A stretch of DNA of 64,000 nt from Tetracentron sinense (GCA_015143295.1 CM026566.1:3335072-3399071); one strand, 5' to 3'. Counted from the stretch's first letter, positions 11,201 to 26,800 are shown. Notes: generated by a model not told the origin, from the letters alone. Numbers and translations are program-made.

Positions 11201-14200
11201 AGTGCTCATTGCCTGTTGGGATCAGCAGGTAGACATGAGCTTGAAAATGTTGAAGCTAAGGGTTCTCTGCAGCCACAAGCTTTCAAGATTCTGAACCATG
11301 ATCGTACTAATGAAATGCCATGTGCTCAGAGCCACGTGCTTCAGGCATGCAATTCTCATATGAACCGATCGGATGTATTATCTCTGGAAGATGGAAATTT
11401 AGTTGAAGTTGTCCCTGACTTACCATCCAGAGGAGTTGGGTTGTGCTCATTAGAGACGTCAGGAAGGTGGGAGGAACTCCACGCCTCTGGAGTTTCTGCT
11501 AAGGTGCAAGGTTCGTTGGACAAGCTTTATATATTCTTTTCTGACTTGGAAATTAGTGGTACAAAGTGTACCCTGTTTTTTTGTGTTAATGTGTTCTCCC
11601 ATTCTAGGTGAAGGATGGCACACGACTGATGTTACAGACACAGTCTTAAAAGTGAGCCATATATTGGAAGCTTCTCCATGTGAAGATATTCAGCCGGATC
11701 TTGGCAAATCAGATGAGTGCTTGGACAATGTCATGTCAAGAGATACCCAGTTAGATAATTGTTCAGCAAGTTCTGAATTACCTGCACCTGAAAAATTGCT
11801 TTCAGCCCCAGAAGGAATTTATGGTTTACCACATGATTTGCTAGTGGAGTCCGCTCCTGAAAAAGAAGCCCTATGGCCCCTATCAGAGCACGAAGGAAGT
11901 GGTAATGGGTTCAAAGTCCTTTCAGGAAAAAAGCGTCGTTTGATGGAAAGTACACCGGTTCTGCAGAGTGGGAATTCAGCTAAACTTTCTGGGGTGCTGC
12001 GATTCAAAATAACAGCAGATTCCATTCCTGATGATGATGATTTGTTATCTTCCATCTTAGGTATCAAACTGGTTCTTGGCTTATGGAATGTTTGCATCTT
12101 TCAGTATGATCTTTAGAGTGGTCAAGGGAGCTCATAACCCATCTATTTTCCTTTTTGTTGGCAATTATGCTATCTAAGGTATGAATATGCTACAATTACT
12201 ATATAGTTGTGACTGAACTAAATATGCTATTGTTTCAGTTGGAAGAACTGCAGTTTTGAAAATGAGGCCTACTCCACCTCCTCTTGAAGTAGCATATTCA
12301 AAACGCCCCCGGTTGGCACCCCGGGTCAGTGCCTCTAAGAGGAAGGTGCTTCTGGATGATACCATGGTTTTGCACGGAGAGTATGACTTCATGTCCATGT
12401 TGATTGTTTTGTGTTATAATACTTTAGTGAATACCATATCCTGTGTTTTTTAGTCGTCTTTTTCAGTTGATACGTTATATCTTTTTTCTGGTACCATATG
12501 GTTTTATGTAGGAAATAATGTTTAATTTCTGTTTACGGACACAAAAAGCTTTGTTTCCTTCAGGCTTTGCCATGCAACATGGCCCGGCTAATGATTAATA
12601 TGGACTGTATTATTGTGGGCCACCTATATAGATGAGAAAATCATGAGATTCCTGATTGTCCATTATACTGTTTTATTTTTCTTTCTCAGCCCTATGTTCA
12701 TAACTATCCACGTTTTTGGCTCTTCTATTCTCTTGGAAGGACAGTTTAGATGGCCAATTTTTATTAGTTTTGGGCTATGACTAGCCAGGAGGCGAGCCAC
12801 AAATGAATGGTTAAATTGATGAATGGGCAGTCCACATTTATGAAGTATCATTGAGGCAGAAAAGTTTAGCCCTTTTACTAATTCATTACATTCTAGTGTT
12901 TCCATATGCTTTGTTGTTTTAGTTAATTTTATGGAAGTTTCTCAGAGTGGATTTGCTTGGTAGTTTGTTAATTAATGACCATTGATGTTGATTCCTTTGT
13001 CTTTTTTCCTTCGAAGTACAATACGGCAGCAGTTGACAAGTACTGAAGACATACGTCGGATACGAAAGAAAGTTCCTTGTACTCGTACTGAAATTTGGAT
13101 GATGCAGAAACATTTATTAGAAGATGAAATTTTCAGTGAATCTATATTTACTGGTGAGTTTATTGTGCAGAAGATTACTTCCCTAGATCGTTCTAAGTAT
13201 GAATAGTGTGCCTTTTCATCATTCATTGAAGGATTTACTATTTTATTAATCATGATATTGGCTTTGGTATATATTAACTTTCTTTTCATAATTTGGGAAA
13301 GGTGACATATAGCATCTGTACATGTGGCAATATGCCTTTTTGTGGGTCCATTTTGGACATATAGACTGAAAATTTGAATTTATTTGATGCGTAGGACCAT
13401 CCCTGGATATTCTTTCATATTCTCCAAAACAATGCGAAGATAGATGGTTATTGCATTGTTCTATTGTATTGGTTTTTGGTATCGGAGATCATCTAGTTGG
13501 GACGATTCAAGGCGTTGGTGTAACCCTTTTGCATGTGTGCCTCCTATATGCTTATGCCATTGTTACTTGTTATTTCGGGATATACTAATGTTGGTGGGGC
13601 TCTTAGAGTTCCCTTCTTGAAATGGATAGGCATTCGGTTTTAGAGCTTCTAGTTACACTGTACATACATGCGTGCATCTCAGTTGCAAGCCATTTCTATT
13701 TATTTTATTTCTTGACCTTTGTCTTAACTTTTTCCCTTCTTTTCTTGGTTAGTTTATTATTTTATTGTCTCTGCTTGTGGAAGAGTTATAACATGTGACT
13801 TTGCAAGATATCTGAGTTAGTTTTGGTTTTGTCAGGTACGTCTACAGAATTGATCTGTTTGCACAATCAATCATATGATCTGAGAAAAGTCTCCCAAAAT
13901 GATGAAAATTATACTTCTTTGGAAGTAGTAAAGGATATGAAGCTTTCTGTTAGCACAGTTGTTATGAAAGAAACCTGCTTGGAAGGGAACACTGAACTTA
14001 GAGTACTCAGCAATGGTGAGGAAGCACAATATGCTGAGACACTTGTACAGTCGGCAAATCAGCAGGGTGAAGAACATGTCATTGGTACCCTCGGTTGTGA
14101 TTCTCAATTGCAAACAGAGGTTCTAACTGACATATCTTCACACGACCCATCAAAAGATGGAAATTTGGGGGAAATAGCTGAAATAGAAATAGGCAGAGGG

Positions 14201-17200
14201 GATGTTGAAATTACTGATGTAGTGGATCGTGCTCTTGCTCTTGGAGCTGAGTTGCCCTCACTATTTGGTCCTCTTTCTAGAGATTGTTGTAATATATCTC
14301 CTACAATCGAGTCATCTCCCATTGTTAAAAATAATGGAACAGAAGCTACACTGCAGAATGATGTATCATGTTTGCCACCAGATCAGAAGTTGGATATTCA
14401 ATTTGTTGAGACAGATGCTTCTGTTATGGATACAAGAGATGACAAGGTAGTTAATGCCAATGAAGTTGCAGAAGTTAATGAGGAAAATTTGATTCTATTT
14501 GAAGGTGCATCTGGAGCAAGGGATAGGTCCACATTGGAGGAAACTGAAGGTGGTGGTTCTATTCATCAGCAATATCAGGTTGATTTAAGGGAGAATACCT
14601 ACATCCCAATAACTGTACCTACGCTGGATAACTGTTCAGTTGAGATCAGCAAAGATGTGCTAACAGATTCCTCCATCTCGACTGAACATGCAAATAGTTC
14701 CCTTCCGGATATGTCTCCTGGAACTGGTGGGCAAATTAATCGGTTTGTTGTAAATGGTGACCAATCCATGGAGGAAATCAGAACACACGAGGTAGGGGTT
14801 CTAAACGAAAGTGAAGTCCTCACTAGAAAAGTGGGATATGATGAGGAAAACCCATCCTCTAAGCCTGTTTTTAGTGAAGAACCACAAAGAGATTCTTCTT
14901 GTCCTTTGGAACTTAATTTGGGCATGAAAGTTGCTCCTCTGAATGAAGGAGAAAACCTAGATTGCCAGGATGACTATCCAAAGAGCAATGTGGACGCGGA
15001 GATCACTGCCTTGGACAATGCTGCTATCAGAGATTGTGGTGTAAGTTTTCCACTTGACTTTCTGTGTTCTGAATGTTTTCATGGAGCAATTTCTTGTTAT
15101 CCACTTGACTTGCTGAATGTTTTCATGCGAGCAATTTCTTGCACGGGTTTTATTTTTCTGTCTCTATGAAGGCTTGACCTGTTTTTCCTTCTCTAATACT
15201 TCCATGTGGTTTAGCTTTTTCTCATTCCAAACCTCTTAAGAAATGCATCAGTGCAGTACATACCAACCCACATGCATATAGCACACATATTTATGCATCC
15301 ATAGCTTCTGAAATTTCCCATGGAAGCATTGTCTCTCTCTCTCTTAGTATTGTGCCTTTATATTTTTCTCCTCATTGAATTTTAACCATTATAATTATAC
15401 ATACAGCATCCATGCACATATACTCAAACTAATATTATACATATGTAACATTGCAACTACATATACACATAAAGTACACATCCCATCATACAGGTAGTGA
15501 GGCTCTCAGCAATCATGCATGCACACATCCATATATAAATTGTTTTTCTGCTATAATTTTTTAATATTCCATTTAAGAAACGTATTCTAGCTTGGTCTTA
15601 CAAATCCATATTGATTTCATACATGATAACTAGAAAGCTTGGCACACCAAGGGTACTCCCTATTTCTACTCCTCATCTAAGCCCTTGTTTAAAGAAAATA
15701 AATGGTTCTAATTTTTCATGAGGTGGCATCCTTTACAAAATAAGTTAATTCCAAAAATGCCCCTCAAAACAAAACACATTATAACCTATTTCTCCATTCA
15801 CGGCATTTCACGCCTCTCCTCCTCCTCCTCCTCTCTCTCTCTCTCTCTCTCAAAAGAAAGTGATGCTAGCATTATCCAACTACAAGACCTCACCAAGTAA
15901 GAGAACTCCCTCCAAGTCAAAATCAGGCCGCCTAGCATCTATCAGAGAGTTCTTTTTTCCTACACATCTAACCCATTATCATCATCTGTATACAAGATGA
16001 AAAACCACTCAAAAATCTCTCCAAAGCCAACTCAACTAATACCAACTAAGATTTTTTATTTATTGATAACACAACCTTATTAAGGAAAAAGAACCCAGAA
16101 AAAATAGATACAAGTATTAGTTGGGTTGTTAACACAACCCCATCTGCACATCCGTTTCATTGCAGCCACATGTGCATCCGCGCTGCTGTGGTAATAGTGC
16201 AGGTCTTCTTCAACCCGAGCCGTTGCGGCAATAGTCTAGGTCTTCTTCAACCCAAGCCGTTGCAGCAATGTTTACTTCAATTTCTTGTTTTTTTTAGAAA
16301 TTAGGGCAAAGATCCCTCTCTTGATTGGGAAAAAAGAGGGAACAAAAGTTTCGATACTTGTTTGATTCTCGAATATCCCTTTTTAATCTTGAAAGATGTT
16401 AATAGCAGAGAATCCATAGAAAAAAATTTATATCTTGTATATTTGCAGCTGTAAATCTATCATGATCACACGAGAATCAGAGTTTCATAACTCCTCTTTT
16501 GTTTAAGAGAAATGCATTTGTTTCCATTTCTCTATCCCCTATACGATGAATGAATTCGAGCGGTTAGGTTTTCAATTTTTTGCAATTTGATGCAGTTTTT
16601 TTGGTCCGGGAAAGGATGAATTAAGGGTTTCAAATTTGAGAACTTGCAATTGTGGGAGGAAGAGAGAGAACAAGAATGGTTAGATCGTGATTAAAGGAAA
16701 TGTTATTTTTGGAAGAAGGGGTAGTTTTGGAATTAATGTATTTTGTAAAGGATGCCACCTTCATGAAGAATTAGAACAATTGATTTTCTTTAAACGAGGG
16801 CTTAGATGAGGAGTAGAAATATGGAGTAAGAATAGGGAGTACCCCTAGACTGACTCATATTCATTTATATATATAAGTGAACAAAATTAAAAGACATTTG
16901 AGTATATCTCTCGATAGTTCAGAATATTAGGTGAACTATCCTATTGTTATATAAATGCCAACACAAAAAAATGGTATAGGTTAAAATTTTATTTTATTTT
17001 TAGTTAAGGTATTTCACTTCGTTGTCGGTCTAAACTTTGGTCGTTAAGGAAGTTGACACACATCGTATAAGTTTAAGGAAGTCCAAGGAAATCATGTGAA
17101 ATTTAAGGAAATTTATAAATCATTAAGGAAATGCTAGAAATCTAAGATGATAATTTAGGAATTGAATACATAAGCATAAATACACATCTAAAATTCATTA

Positions 17201-20200
17201 CATAACAAAGTGCAAGCATGTATAACATCAAATGTGAAATCATGTCAAATGACATGCATTGTCTTAATTGTGGAGCCCAATATGCACGATTGGTGTTATG
17301 TAACAATACGTCTCAAAAGAAAAAAAATGTGACAAGATAACACCAATGAACACTCATGTCCCAACTCAGGACTCATAACCACATAGAACTCCGATTTGGC
17401 TCGTAGTCATCATCCTTGTCCTTGAGTAGAAGTTGACCAAGTTGATGCTCTAGGCATGGTTTAAAAAAAGGCCAAAACCGTTACGTAAAGCCCGTTATGT
17501 AAAGGTTTTGGTGACCTCCGATACCATACCTTTACCCGTTTATCTCGAAACAAACCGTAACGCCCGAAACCGTTACGTAATGGGCGTTACGCCTGATACG
17601 TAAAGGTTTCGATCATAGGACTGGGTTCCGAAAATCCCTAAACTCATTCTAAAACCTCATATTTGTTTCCTCTCTTCTTCTCTACTTATTCTTAGTACCT
17701 TTTTTTTTTTCTAAAATCATTTTTTTTTTTTCTGTTAATTAACAACTTGATTTGGAGTTTAATTCATAGATTTGAAGGAATCCAAGACATGTTCTTTATT
17801 TCGGATATATTTCAACCCTCGACCCATCTAATTTCCTTATTTCTAAATTTTGAGCTTCATATTGACTTTAAAAGTATGTTGTTACTCATTTATTATATAT
17901 ATTTTTATTTCTTTCTATTTATTGAAAATTTTTGGATTTTTTTAAGCAAAAAAAAAAAGTAAAGGCCAAAACCGTTACGTAACGGCGTTACGTAAAGGTT
18001 TCGGCTATGTCCGTTACGGTGTTCGAAGCCGTTTTTTTAAACCTTGGCTCTAGGTAATAGCAATTTTGAGCCCATGATATATACTTGTTGTACCACTTAT
18101 TATGCTCTCGAATATAGGCAATACAATTTAGATATTAGAACCTTACATTAACTTAATTTAATAAGAAAGTATTGAATTACATCCACAAAGTAAATTATAC
18201 ACTTAATACAAGCTCAATACCACATTGAGTTTTGTGCTGGTTCGAACGGTGGGCTCAGGAACTGAATACAGTGATATATTAAAAGTGAGTTAGACATACT
18301 GACAGTAATGTAGCCACTCATGTGAATGTGGTATGTAAACTGATACATATGTATGTACGTCTATTGTAAATCCGAGAATTTTGAAATCCATTCATATATG
18401 TTATTTGATGCTTGAGACTAAGCGTAGTGACGCAACACCATATGAAGCCAATATGTGAAATAATTTTAGCTGTCTTTTGCGTTTTAATAATGTTTTCACA
18501 TATTTAAAATTATGAGCCCTTAATATTGAAGAAAGCTCCAATTGGGAAGTTAAAATTTGGCCCCGACGGGATTTTAGCCTTGAACTTAAAATTTGGATTT
18601 TGATTCTTATGAAATTTAAATTTTGGGGGGGGGGATGCTTAATTTTTTTTTTTTTTTTTTGTAAAACAGGAATGTAAGTCTTTTTCTGTTGAACTATTTG
18701 TTTACTTTTTGACACTATAGATGAAAATATTTTTAAAGACTAAAATATGAGACATTTTTACCGAACTTTTGTGTTTTAGTAATGTTTTGATATAGTAGAG
18801 TTTATGAAATTTAAATATTTGAGAAATACTTAAGCATTTGAAAGTTGAAATTGACTTAGTCCCTAAAAAGCGAATTTTGTTCTTGAACTAGAAAGTTGAC
18901 TTTTTGTTTTTTAGGAATTTGAATCTAGGATAACATTTGTTGAAGTCCAATGAGAGGTATAACCTTATTTACATATAAATATCTTAAGTACATGAAAGTA
19001 AAGTTTAATACCATTTACTTAACTATAATGGAAACTTAAAAAAGTCTTGCCCTAAACCCTTTATATTCTGCTTCTTATCTGACATGACAATGCTATTTTG
19101 TTATAGATAATATATAATGAAGTATCCTTGTATTGTTCTCATCCCAAAAATGTATTTGCTTCCTTTGTCAAGAACATCAGCTTAGCAATGATATTATTTT
19201 TGGCTGATGTGGTGCAGGATTTTGGAAACGTAATAGTTGGGAATGATACAGGTTCTCTTTTCTTCCTTGCCATTATCAAATGCCACATGTGTTTGATCTT
19301 TCTCTGTTGTTGATTCTTTGCTCATTATCTTGTTATCGATTTCTCATATATTTTTGAGTTGTTTCTTTTTCCTGTTGAATCATATTACATAGATCACTTC
19401 ACTAGGCTTGTTGGCTGGAAGAAATATTTGTTGAACATTTATATGTCTGTAGTCCAAAGAAAGTCCTAACTTGCAAGTAATCCACACGGTTCTTAAATGT
19501 TCCAAGTCTGGTGATTAGGAGTGCATGTAGACTTATGAAGTTTTCATACCTTATTCTATTACTGGGTTGCTTCATGTAGTGTTGGGCCTGGTTACTTTTT
19601 AATGAATAATGTACCTCTGATGAGCCTTGCAATTGATGTCTGTATTCTGAGTCTAGTTTTCTCTATCGTTCTTGAAGAGACTTTTTTTCCCTTTTATGCA
19701 GGGTTTCCTTTCATAAAAGATCCTGAAGGGCATAAATGTTGCTTATGGCCATTTTAGCCAGCTACACATATAGATATGAGTCCATTTACTTTTCCTAACA
19801 TATGGTCATGAAGGGTTTTGGGTATTGGGTTGTGTCTCTTTTTGAACTGGAAAGTTGATTATCATGTCCCACATTTCCATCATATTTGTAGGAAAATTAA
19901 TGTAAATTTTGTCCGTACTACTAGATGTGCTAGTGAGTTAGCCGACTTTTCCGAATCTGGTGTACATGTCTCTCCTCTTTGTACACAGAGGACCCTCTTG
20001 ATCCTTTTTTATACGTTTCCACTTTTTTTTTTGAAAAGCACATCTCTCTTGGGAGTCTGGGGCCTCTTGAGATATGCAGACTCATACTCCATTCCCTTTT
20101 CACGGGCATGTCATGTGGAATGTTTCTGTGGGATGGGGTGAGAGCAATCATACAATGGCTCCTACCACAAGAAATATCTTCTATGGACTATATATGTGAT

Positions 20201-20801
20201 ATCGTTTCAACACTTCTTTGCTGACTTGAATTTGTTATTTTTCTGGTATTTCAGAGTTTCTGAATGCTGATGATGATGATGTGGTTGAAGAAGAAGACAA
20301 CGGTATGCCAAGTGCTGAAGAAGCTCACTTCATTGAGAACAGTGGATGGTCTTCCCGCACGAGGTGCTTATTTCTCTTACATTTTTTTTGATAGGTGGTT
20401 CATTAAACTTTACCGAGGATTTCTAAGTCAGGAGGGCAGAGAAAGGGGGCTGTTTTTCGACTCTTCTCTATCTATGCTTATATAGTAGGATAGGTTCCAG
20501 GGTAAGAATGATAACACCTACAAACCAAAAAAAATATGGGTGTTTATCATCATAGCAGCTCTGATCATGTTAGTAACCATTCGGCTTGGAAGAGCGGGCT
20601 ATTGTATGGTAGAATATGTTCTTAGGTAACATGACAACACCTACGAATTGAAAAAATCAATGTTTTAAAATGCAAAGGCATGGGGCATGGCATTGGGATC
20701 TGAAGATGCGTGAGGCTTAAGCCATACGCTACCTCATTTTAACAAATAAGTAAATAAGAATATTGCAAAAAGAATCAAAAAAATTAATTAAAGATAATAC
20801 T

Positions 20802-20838
<37 letters not shown>

Positions 20839-23800
20839 ATACGGACACACATATGTAATACTACATAAATTATTCAGCCATAAAAAAATAAATTTAAGAG
20901 GCAGAAAAAAGTTAAATTTAGATTTACTTTTTCATATACATATTAAAAGACGGATATTGTTCATCCATCATGTGATTGATTTTGGATTTGAACAAGCAAT
21001 TACAAATTAGTCTCCAACTACATATGTTATATGTTAGACAATTGCTCCAAATCTCTGCAATGTCTACTATAAAAACTAGAGTGAAATATACTTAACAAGG
21101 TTTTAAAAAGCCTAAATACGTTAGACATAATAAATTAAGTGTTAATTTATGCTAATAACAAAATAGAAAAAATATATATTTTTTATCAATAAAAAGAAAT
21201 TATGAAGCATACACCTTATAGTTTCTTAGTTATGTGACTAGATCCTATTTTTTTTATTAATGTGTGAGGCACACGCCTTAAAATTTTTTAATGTTCCAAG
21301 TCTCAATTGGCACATCCCTCACACATAAAGTGAGCCTCACAGTTGAGGTTTTAGCTTCATGAGATTTAAGCCTCAAGGTTGAGCCTCACCTCAAGTCCAG
21401 CCTTTGAGGCATAAGTCTCTCATGCCTTTTAAAATGCTGGAAAAAAATATAGGTTTTCACATTGCAGTTCAGATCATGTTAGTACCGAATGACACAAGAG
21501 AGCGGGATTCAAGTTTAGTGCATTACATTATCTATTCACTTTTGAGTTGAACAAAAACCATTGTGATTTACGGTGTATATGACACATTCCAGTCACTGAG
21601 ACCCTATTCAATGGTAAGGAGGTTGGGTCCTGTCAATCTGGTCGGTTTGGCAGTTTGACCTGGATCAACTCAATGATGTCACCTAAAGTCACACATATAA
21701 TATGTAAATATTAGAAGTTAGAAAAATTGAAGGAAAAAAACCACCCTTTCCTTCTCCTCTTTTCCCCTCTTTGACAGCGGCAAATCTCTCTCTCAATCTC
21801 TAAACCACTCTCCGATGGTGATATGGCATCAGTCTCTTTATCAATTGGTGATGTCGACTGGAACAGCTATTGTCTTCCCCTATTGATTTCGACTTTTACT
21901 CATCCTCTTTCTTCGGAGGTGAGGGCAAAGTAGCAACAATGGTTATGTCAAAGAAAATGATGATTGGCAATGAATGTCCTCTCTCCCATGGCGACCATCC
22001 ACAACAACTAGAACTCTCTCTCTCTCTCTCTCTGCAGTGCCCCTCAAAACTGTAGAATTTTCCCTCTTCTCTCTTTGCATGGACCCAGACAGTTCGGCCC
22101 TGAGTCAAGTCATTTGACAGTTCTGCTGTCTGGCTTGCCAGTTTAGAAAGATTTGTTACAAGTCTGGTTTGTGGGTCTGCTAAAATTGCCCAAGGGTCTG
22201 GTCCCGGGTCTTCTGGTCTGGTCTGAGGCTTATAACATTGGTTCAATGGATTTCAGCTTTGGATCTCCATCAAAATTGGCCAGATTGGATGATTTAGACA
22301 ATCTGATCTCTTCAATTCTTTTTGACTGTTGGGAAATGGCCGACAGCAGTGTCTGTGGTTACTGGAGATGATAAGGATCATCCAATCAGGATTCTTTTCA
22401 GGACTGGAAGATCTTTTGTCCTGATATGAATGTTTTTTCTTGTCTTCCTCTCCTTTAATTCGACTTGTTCAATTAGTTAACCAATTTTCATAAAATGTCT
22501 CTTAGTTTCTTAGTTTTATTACTTTTTTCTTGTAGAGCTGTTGCCAAGTATCTCCATACCTTATTTGATAAGGAAGCTGGAAATGGAAGAAAGGTTCTTC
22601 CTGTGAACAACCTCTTAGCTGGTAAAACTCGGAAGGAAGCATCGAGGATGTTTTTTGAGACATTGGTAAATCTATCTAACATTACTTTCTCCAGTTGGAA
22701 TAAATTTAAATATTTTAGGTTTATTTTATCTTTCATTATTTGTGAATTTCAAGACTTGTATCGTGGAACTTTTTTATTGTGCCAAACTATGCTGGTTTCC
22801 AAAAGGAATATATTCTTAGCTGCTGATCCTTATAATGGCCCACTTAATTGATCCTAAGGGTGGAAATATTTGGATCATTGATTAAGTTAGTCTTTACTAG
22901 AGAACTTTATTCAAATGTTGAAGTAGGAAATTTAAATTAATTTTTTTAGTGATTCCTTATGAATCCGTGGTACTCAAAGTTTAATATTTGTGAATCTATC
23001 CTATCAAGTCACTTTCCAGTTAACCGAAAAAACTCGGCTAGCCTGCCTGAGATTCAGGGGATTTGGTTGGCATAACTCAACCGATTTAGAAATTGGGTTG
23101 GTTGAGTTTGTGCTTGTCACTGAGTCAATGATCAACCTGACTCGATCCATTGTCACCCCTACTTGGACCATTCAGTTGCTGAACCACAGCAGAAAAGATC
23201 ATACTAATTGAATAACCATAACCCTCAGATCAAGAAGTAGATCCTGAACAGCTTAAATTTAGGAAAAAAAAAATAATTGGCTCATACATCTGAATATCTT
23301 AAAGTACTGTGATCTGTATTTTTGAATGTTTTGGACTGCAGCTAACCAAGAGGTGGTGGATCCAAATCAATGACAGTGTTCCGTACTGTAAGGGATGCAT
23401 GACATGGAAGACTTGCTACAGTCGTAATAACGGATATTTTCATTCATATTATATAAATTATATCTAAGCAACAGGATACATTAGGCAATTCACTAGCTAC
23501 TCAGATGATCACACAGGTTCTGATGCTAGATCCCTCAATCCATGTTTGTTGAACCGTGTTTACATAATCAGCGAAAGAAATTTATTATAGATAGCTGAAA
23601 ACAAAAGAAGATAGTATAGAGGATATTCTTTTAAGAGACGAGACAGATTGTATTGCAATAATTCAGGTTTATTCGTAAAATGGAAAGATCAAAGTTGTGC
23701 TGATTTTATGAGAAATTGCTCAGAGATATTGTTGCAGGAAACCTTTATTGTGTTTATCAAATGTAGGGTTTCAATAATCAAAATAAATATAGAAGGAAGA

Positions 23801-26800
23801 AGCAAGATAAAGAACTGTAACTCGGAGGAGAACATCACGGTGCTCGTTGTTTTGGTTAGTTACTAATGGTGTTTCCCCCTGCACTTATATTCGAATAAAT
23901 TTTGAAATTACACTCACTACCCTCTATCGCGATAACGATTCCAGATAGAAGATTGTGGTACTGATACAGAAGACAATGATACTGATAGAATAATATTTAA
24001 CACTCTCCTTCAAGTTGGTGCATATATATATATATATAAATTTATTTGTTATGCCCAGCTTGGAGAAGATACATCTTAGTTGATTCCTCTCAATTGCCTT
24101 GGTGACTCTCAGTCAACTGATTCTCTTACCTACAAATAGTTCAGATATGTTATTACTTGTCACCATTTCACGAATGAAGTACCAATCCACCTCAATATAT
24201 ATTGCCCCTTCATGAAAGATAGGATACTGGCAATGTGGAGCAGCATGATAGTTCATAGTCATAATATGGTTTCCTAGGTTCATCAACCTTGAAGTTCATT
24301 TGTCCTCAAGGTCATACAAGCTTACGAGATTGCCTCCCACAGAACGTACAATAACAGTGGTGGATCCCCTATAAGAGGGAGACAAAGCCAATCTGAATTT
24401 GAATACTCCTCAATTGTAAGATGTGCATTTGACCTGTATAGGATTCCATGAATGGGTGCACCTTTCAGACAATTCAATAAATGAACAATGGCGTCCATGT
24501 GAGGTATCCAAGGAGTCTGCATAAACTGATTAACCACACTTGCCATGTAGAAAATATCTGGGCAAGATAAGGTAAGGTAAATAAAGCTTATCTGCCAATT
24601 CCTGATATCTCCTAGGCTCCTAGCGTCTTCAATAGCTCTCATTGTTCAACAAAAAATTTGAGATTGGAATCCATGGGAGTATATCACTAGGCTTAGCCCC
24701 TAAGTCCTAACAAGTCAATCTCATCTAACTAGTCAAGAACATACTTCTATTGCTATATATTTATCCCACTCTTGGACCTAGGGCCACCTAGCCACCTTAA
24801 TACCAAGTGATGTTTGGTGTTCCTGACTGCAACAAAACCATAAGAGATCAAGGTTTTGCTCTTATCCAATCAAGCACATTGAGACATTGTGGGTAGGGAT
24901 CTCCTTGCAGTCTTACAAGGACTCCATAAGTCGGATCAGTTTGGTAGATCAATCAATAATACATTTGTGGTGTTGATTCCAAAAAATATTTGAAGCCTAG
25001 GACATCAAGGAATATAGGCCAATTAGCCTGATGAGCAGCACATACAAAATCTTAGCTAAGGTTTTAGCCACTCGTATGAGATTTGTATTGAGATCAATCA
25101 TATCCCCCAATAGGGAGTATGATCGACAAATTTTAGATGACATCCTCATTGTAAACGAATGTGTGGACGAGTGGCTTAAGTCAAAAAAGGCGGGTCTTGT
25201 CTGCAAAATTGATATGGAAGGGCTTACGACAATGTTAATTGAGAATACCTGCTATATGCGATGCATAGGGTGAGCTTTGGCCCAAAGTGGATAAAATGGA
25301 TGTTGTCCTATGTATCTTCTGCATCCTCTATTCTTCTCAATGGTAGCTCTAAAGGATTCTTTAGGAGCTCTAAGGGCTTAAGACAGGCAGACCCTCTTTC
25401 CCCGACACTATTCATCATAGTTTCGGAGACACTAAATCGGATGCTGTCTAGAGCAAATGGGGTGGCTTTCGAAGGCTTTTCCATAGGTCGGGAATAATTA
25501 ACTATCTCACACCTCCAATTTGCTGATGATACTCTAGTTTTTTGTGTAGCCACTTGTTCTCAATTTTTCAATCTCAGGTGTCTGTTGTGTTGTTTTGAAG
25601 CGGTCTTCGGTCTTAGGGTTAATTTGGGCAAGAGTGAAATAGTGAGGGTAAGCGAGATACCTAATCTAGATTTGCTAGTACGTTGTTTAGGCTGTAAGGC
25701 AGGCTCCCTTCCCTCTAGTTATCTTGGCTTTCCTCTTGGAGCCTCTTATAAGGCCAAAGTAGCTGAGATCCAGTAATCGCAAGATTCTCCTCTAGATTAG
25801 CAGGTTGGAAATCAACATTCCTTTCTAAAGGAGGAAAATTGACCCTCATCAAAAACACCCTACAGAGCCTTCCTACTACATGTCCACCTTAACAATTCCA
25901 AAATCCACATCGATAGAAAAAAAAACAATTCCAAAATCCATAGCTATGATCCTTGAACGATTGCAAAGAAACCTTTTTTGGGATGAGAAAGGGGACAAAA
26001 GAAAATACCAAATTTGTAAACCCTTGATTGATGGTGGCCTTAATTTTGTTCCAACTAGTAAAGTCAATAAGGCCTTCTTTGGAAAATGGGTTTGGAGGTT
26101 TGGTGAAGAGTAAGAGGGCATGTGGAGGAAGATGATTGTCGCTAAATATGAGGAAGCCTCTTATAGGAGGTTGAAGGGGGTGTGAGGACCTCATTGGATA
26201 GATCTTTGAAAAGGAATCATGGATGTGGCAAAACTATTAGACTCCTACATTAGGTTTAAGGCTGGGATTGGTACTGAAATTCACTAGTGGGAAGATATAT
26301 GGCTTGGTCATTCGAGACTCAACGATGACTTTAGAAACATCTTTCTCATTGCACTAAACAGAGAAGCCTCAGTAGCCGATTGCGTTGAGAGGGTGGGAAA
26401 TGAGTCAGTTTGGTACCCTCGATTGTGGCGACACTTGAATGGTTGGGAAGTCGAGAATTTTCAACATATTTTGATTCGATTAAGTTCCTTTCCCCCATGT
26501 ACCCAAGGTCGAGATTGGAGGTTGTGGTATAGAAACAACAATGGTTGGTTCTCAGTGAGATTGTTTTTACAATCCTTTTCCAGACTACCTACGATTTCTT
26601 TTCCACATAAAGAGGTTTGGATTACTGGAGTCCCACCAAGGTATCTTTCTTTTTATGGTCCGTAGCTCTGAATAAGATACTTACTATGGATCATTTAAAG
26701 AGCAGAGGGTGGAGTATGACAAATCATTATTACTTGTAACTGATCGAGGAAGCGGCAGTAGATCATTTGATCCTATACTGTCCGGTTGTTTTTGGGATTT

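Noticed and set aside
11819..12097. Minus-strand ORFs overlapping SYN4 exons
   Set aside because: Shadows of the conserved plus-strand kleisin frame. No family match and no codon structure of their own.
21896..22246. Minus-strand 116-codon ORF in a SYN4 intron
   Set aside because: Built from CT microsatellite and degenerate GGTCTGG repeats of a MITE-like unit.
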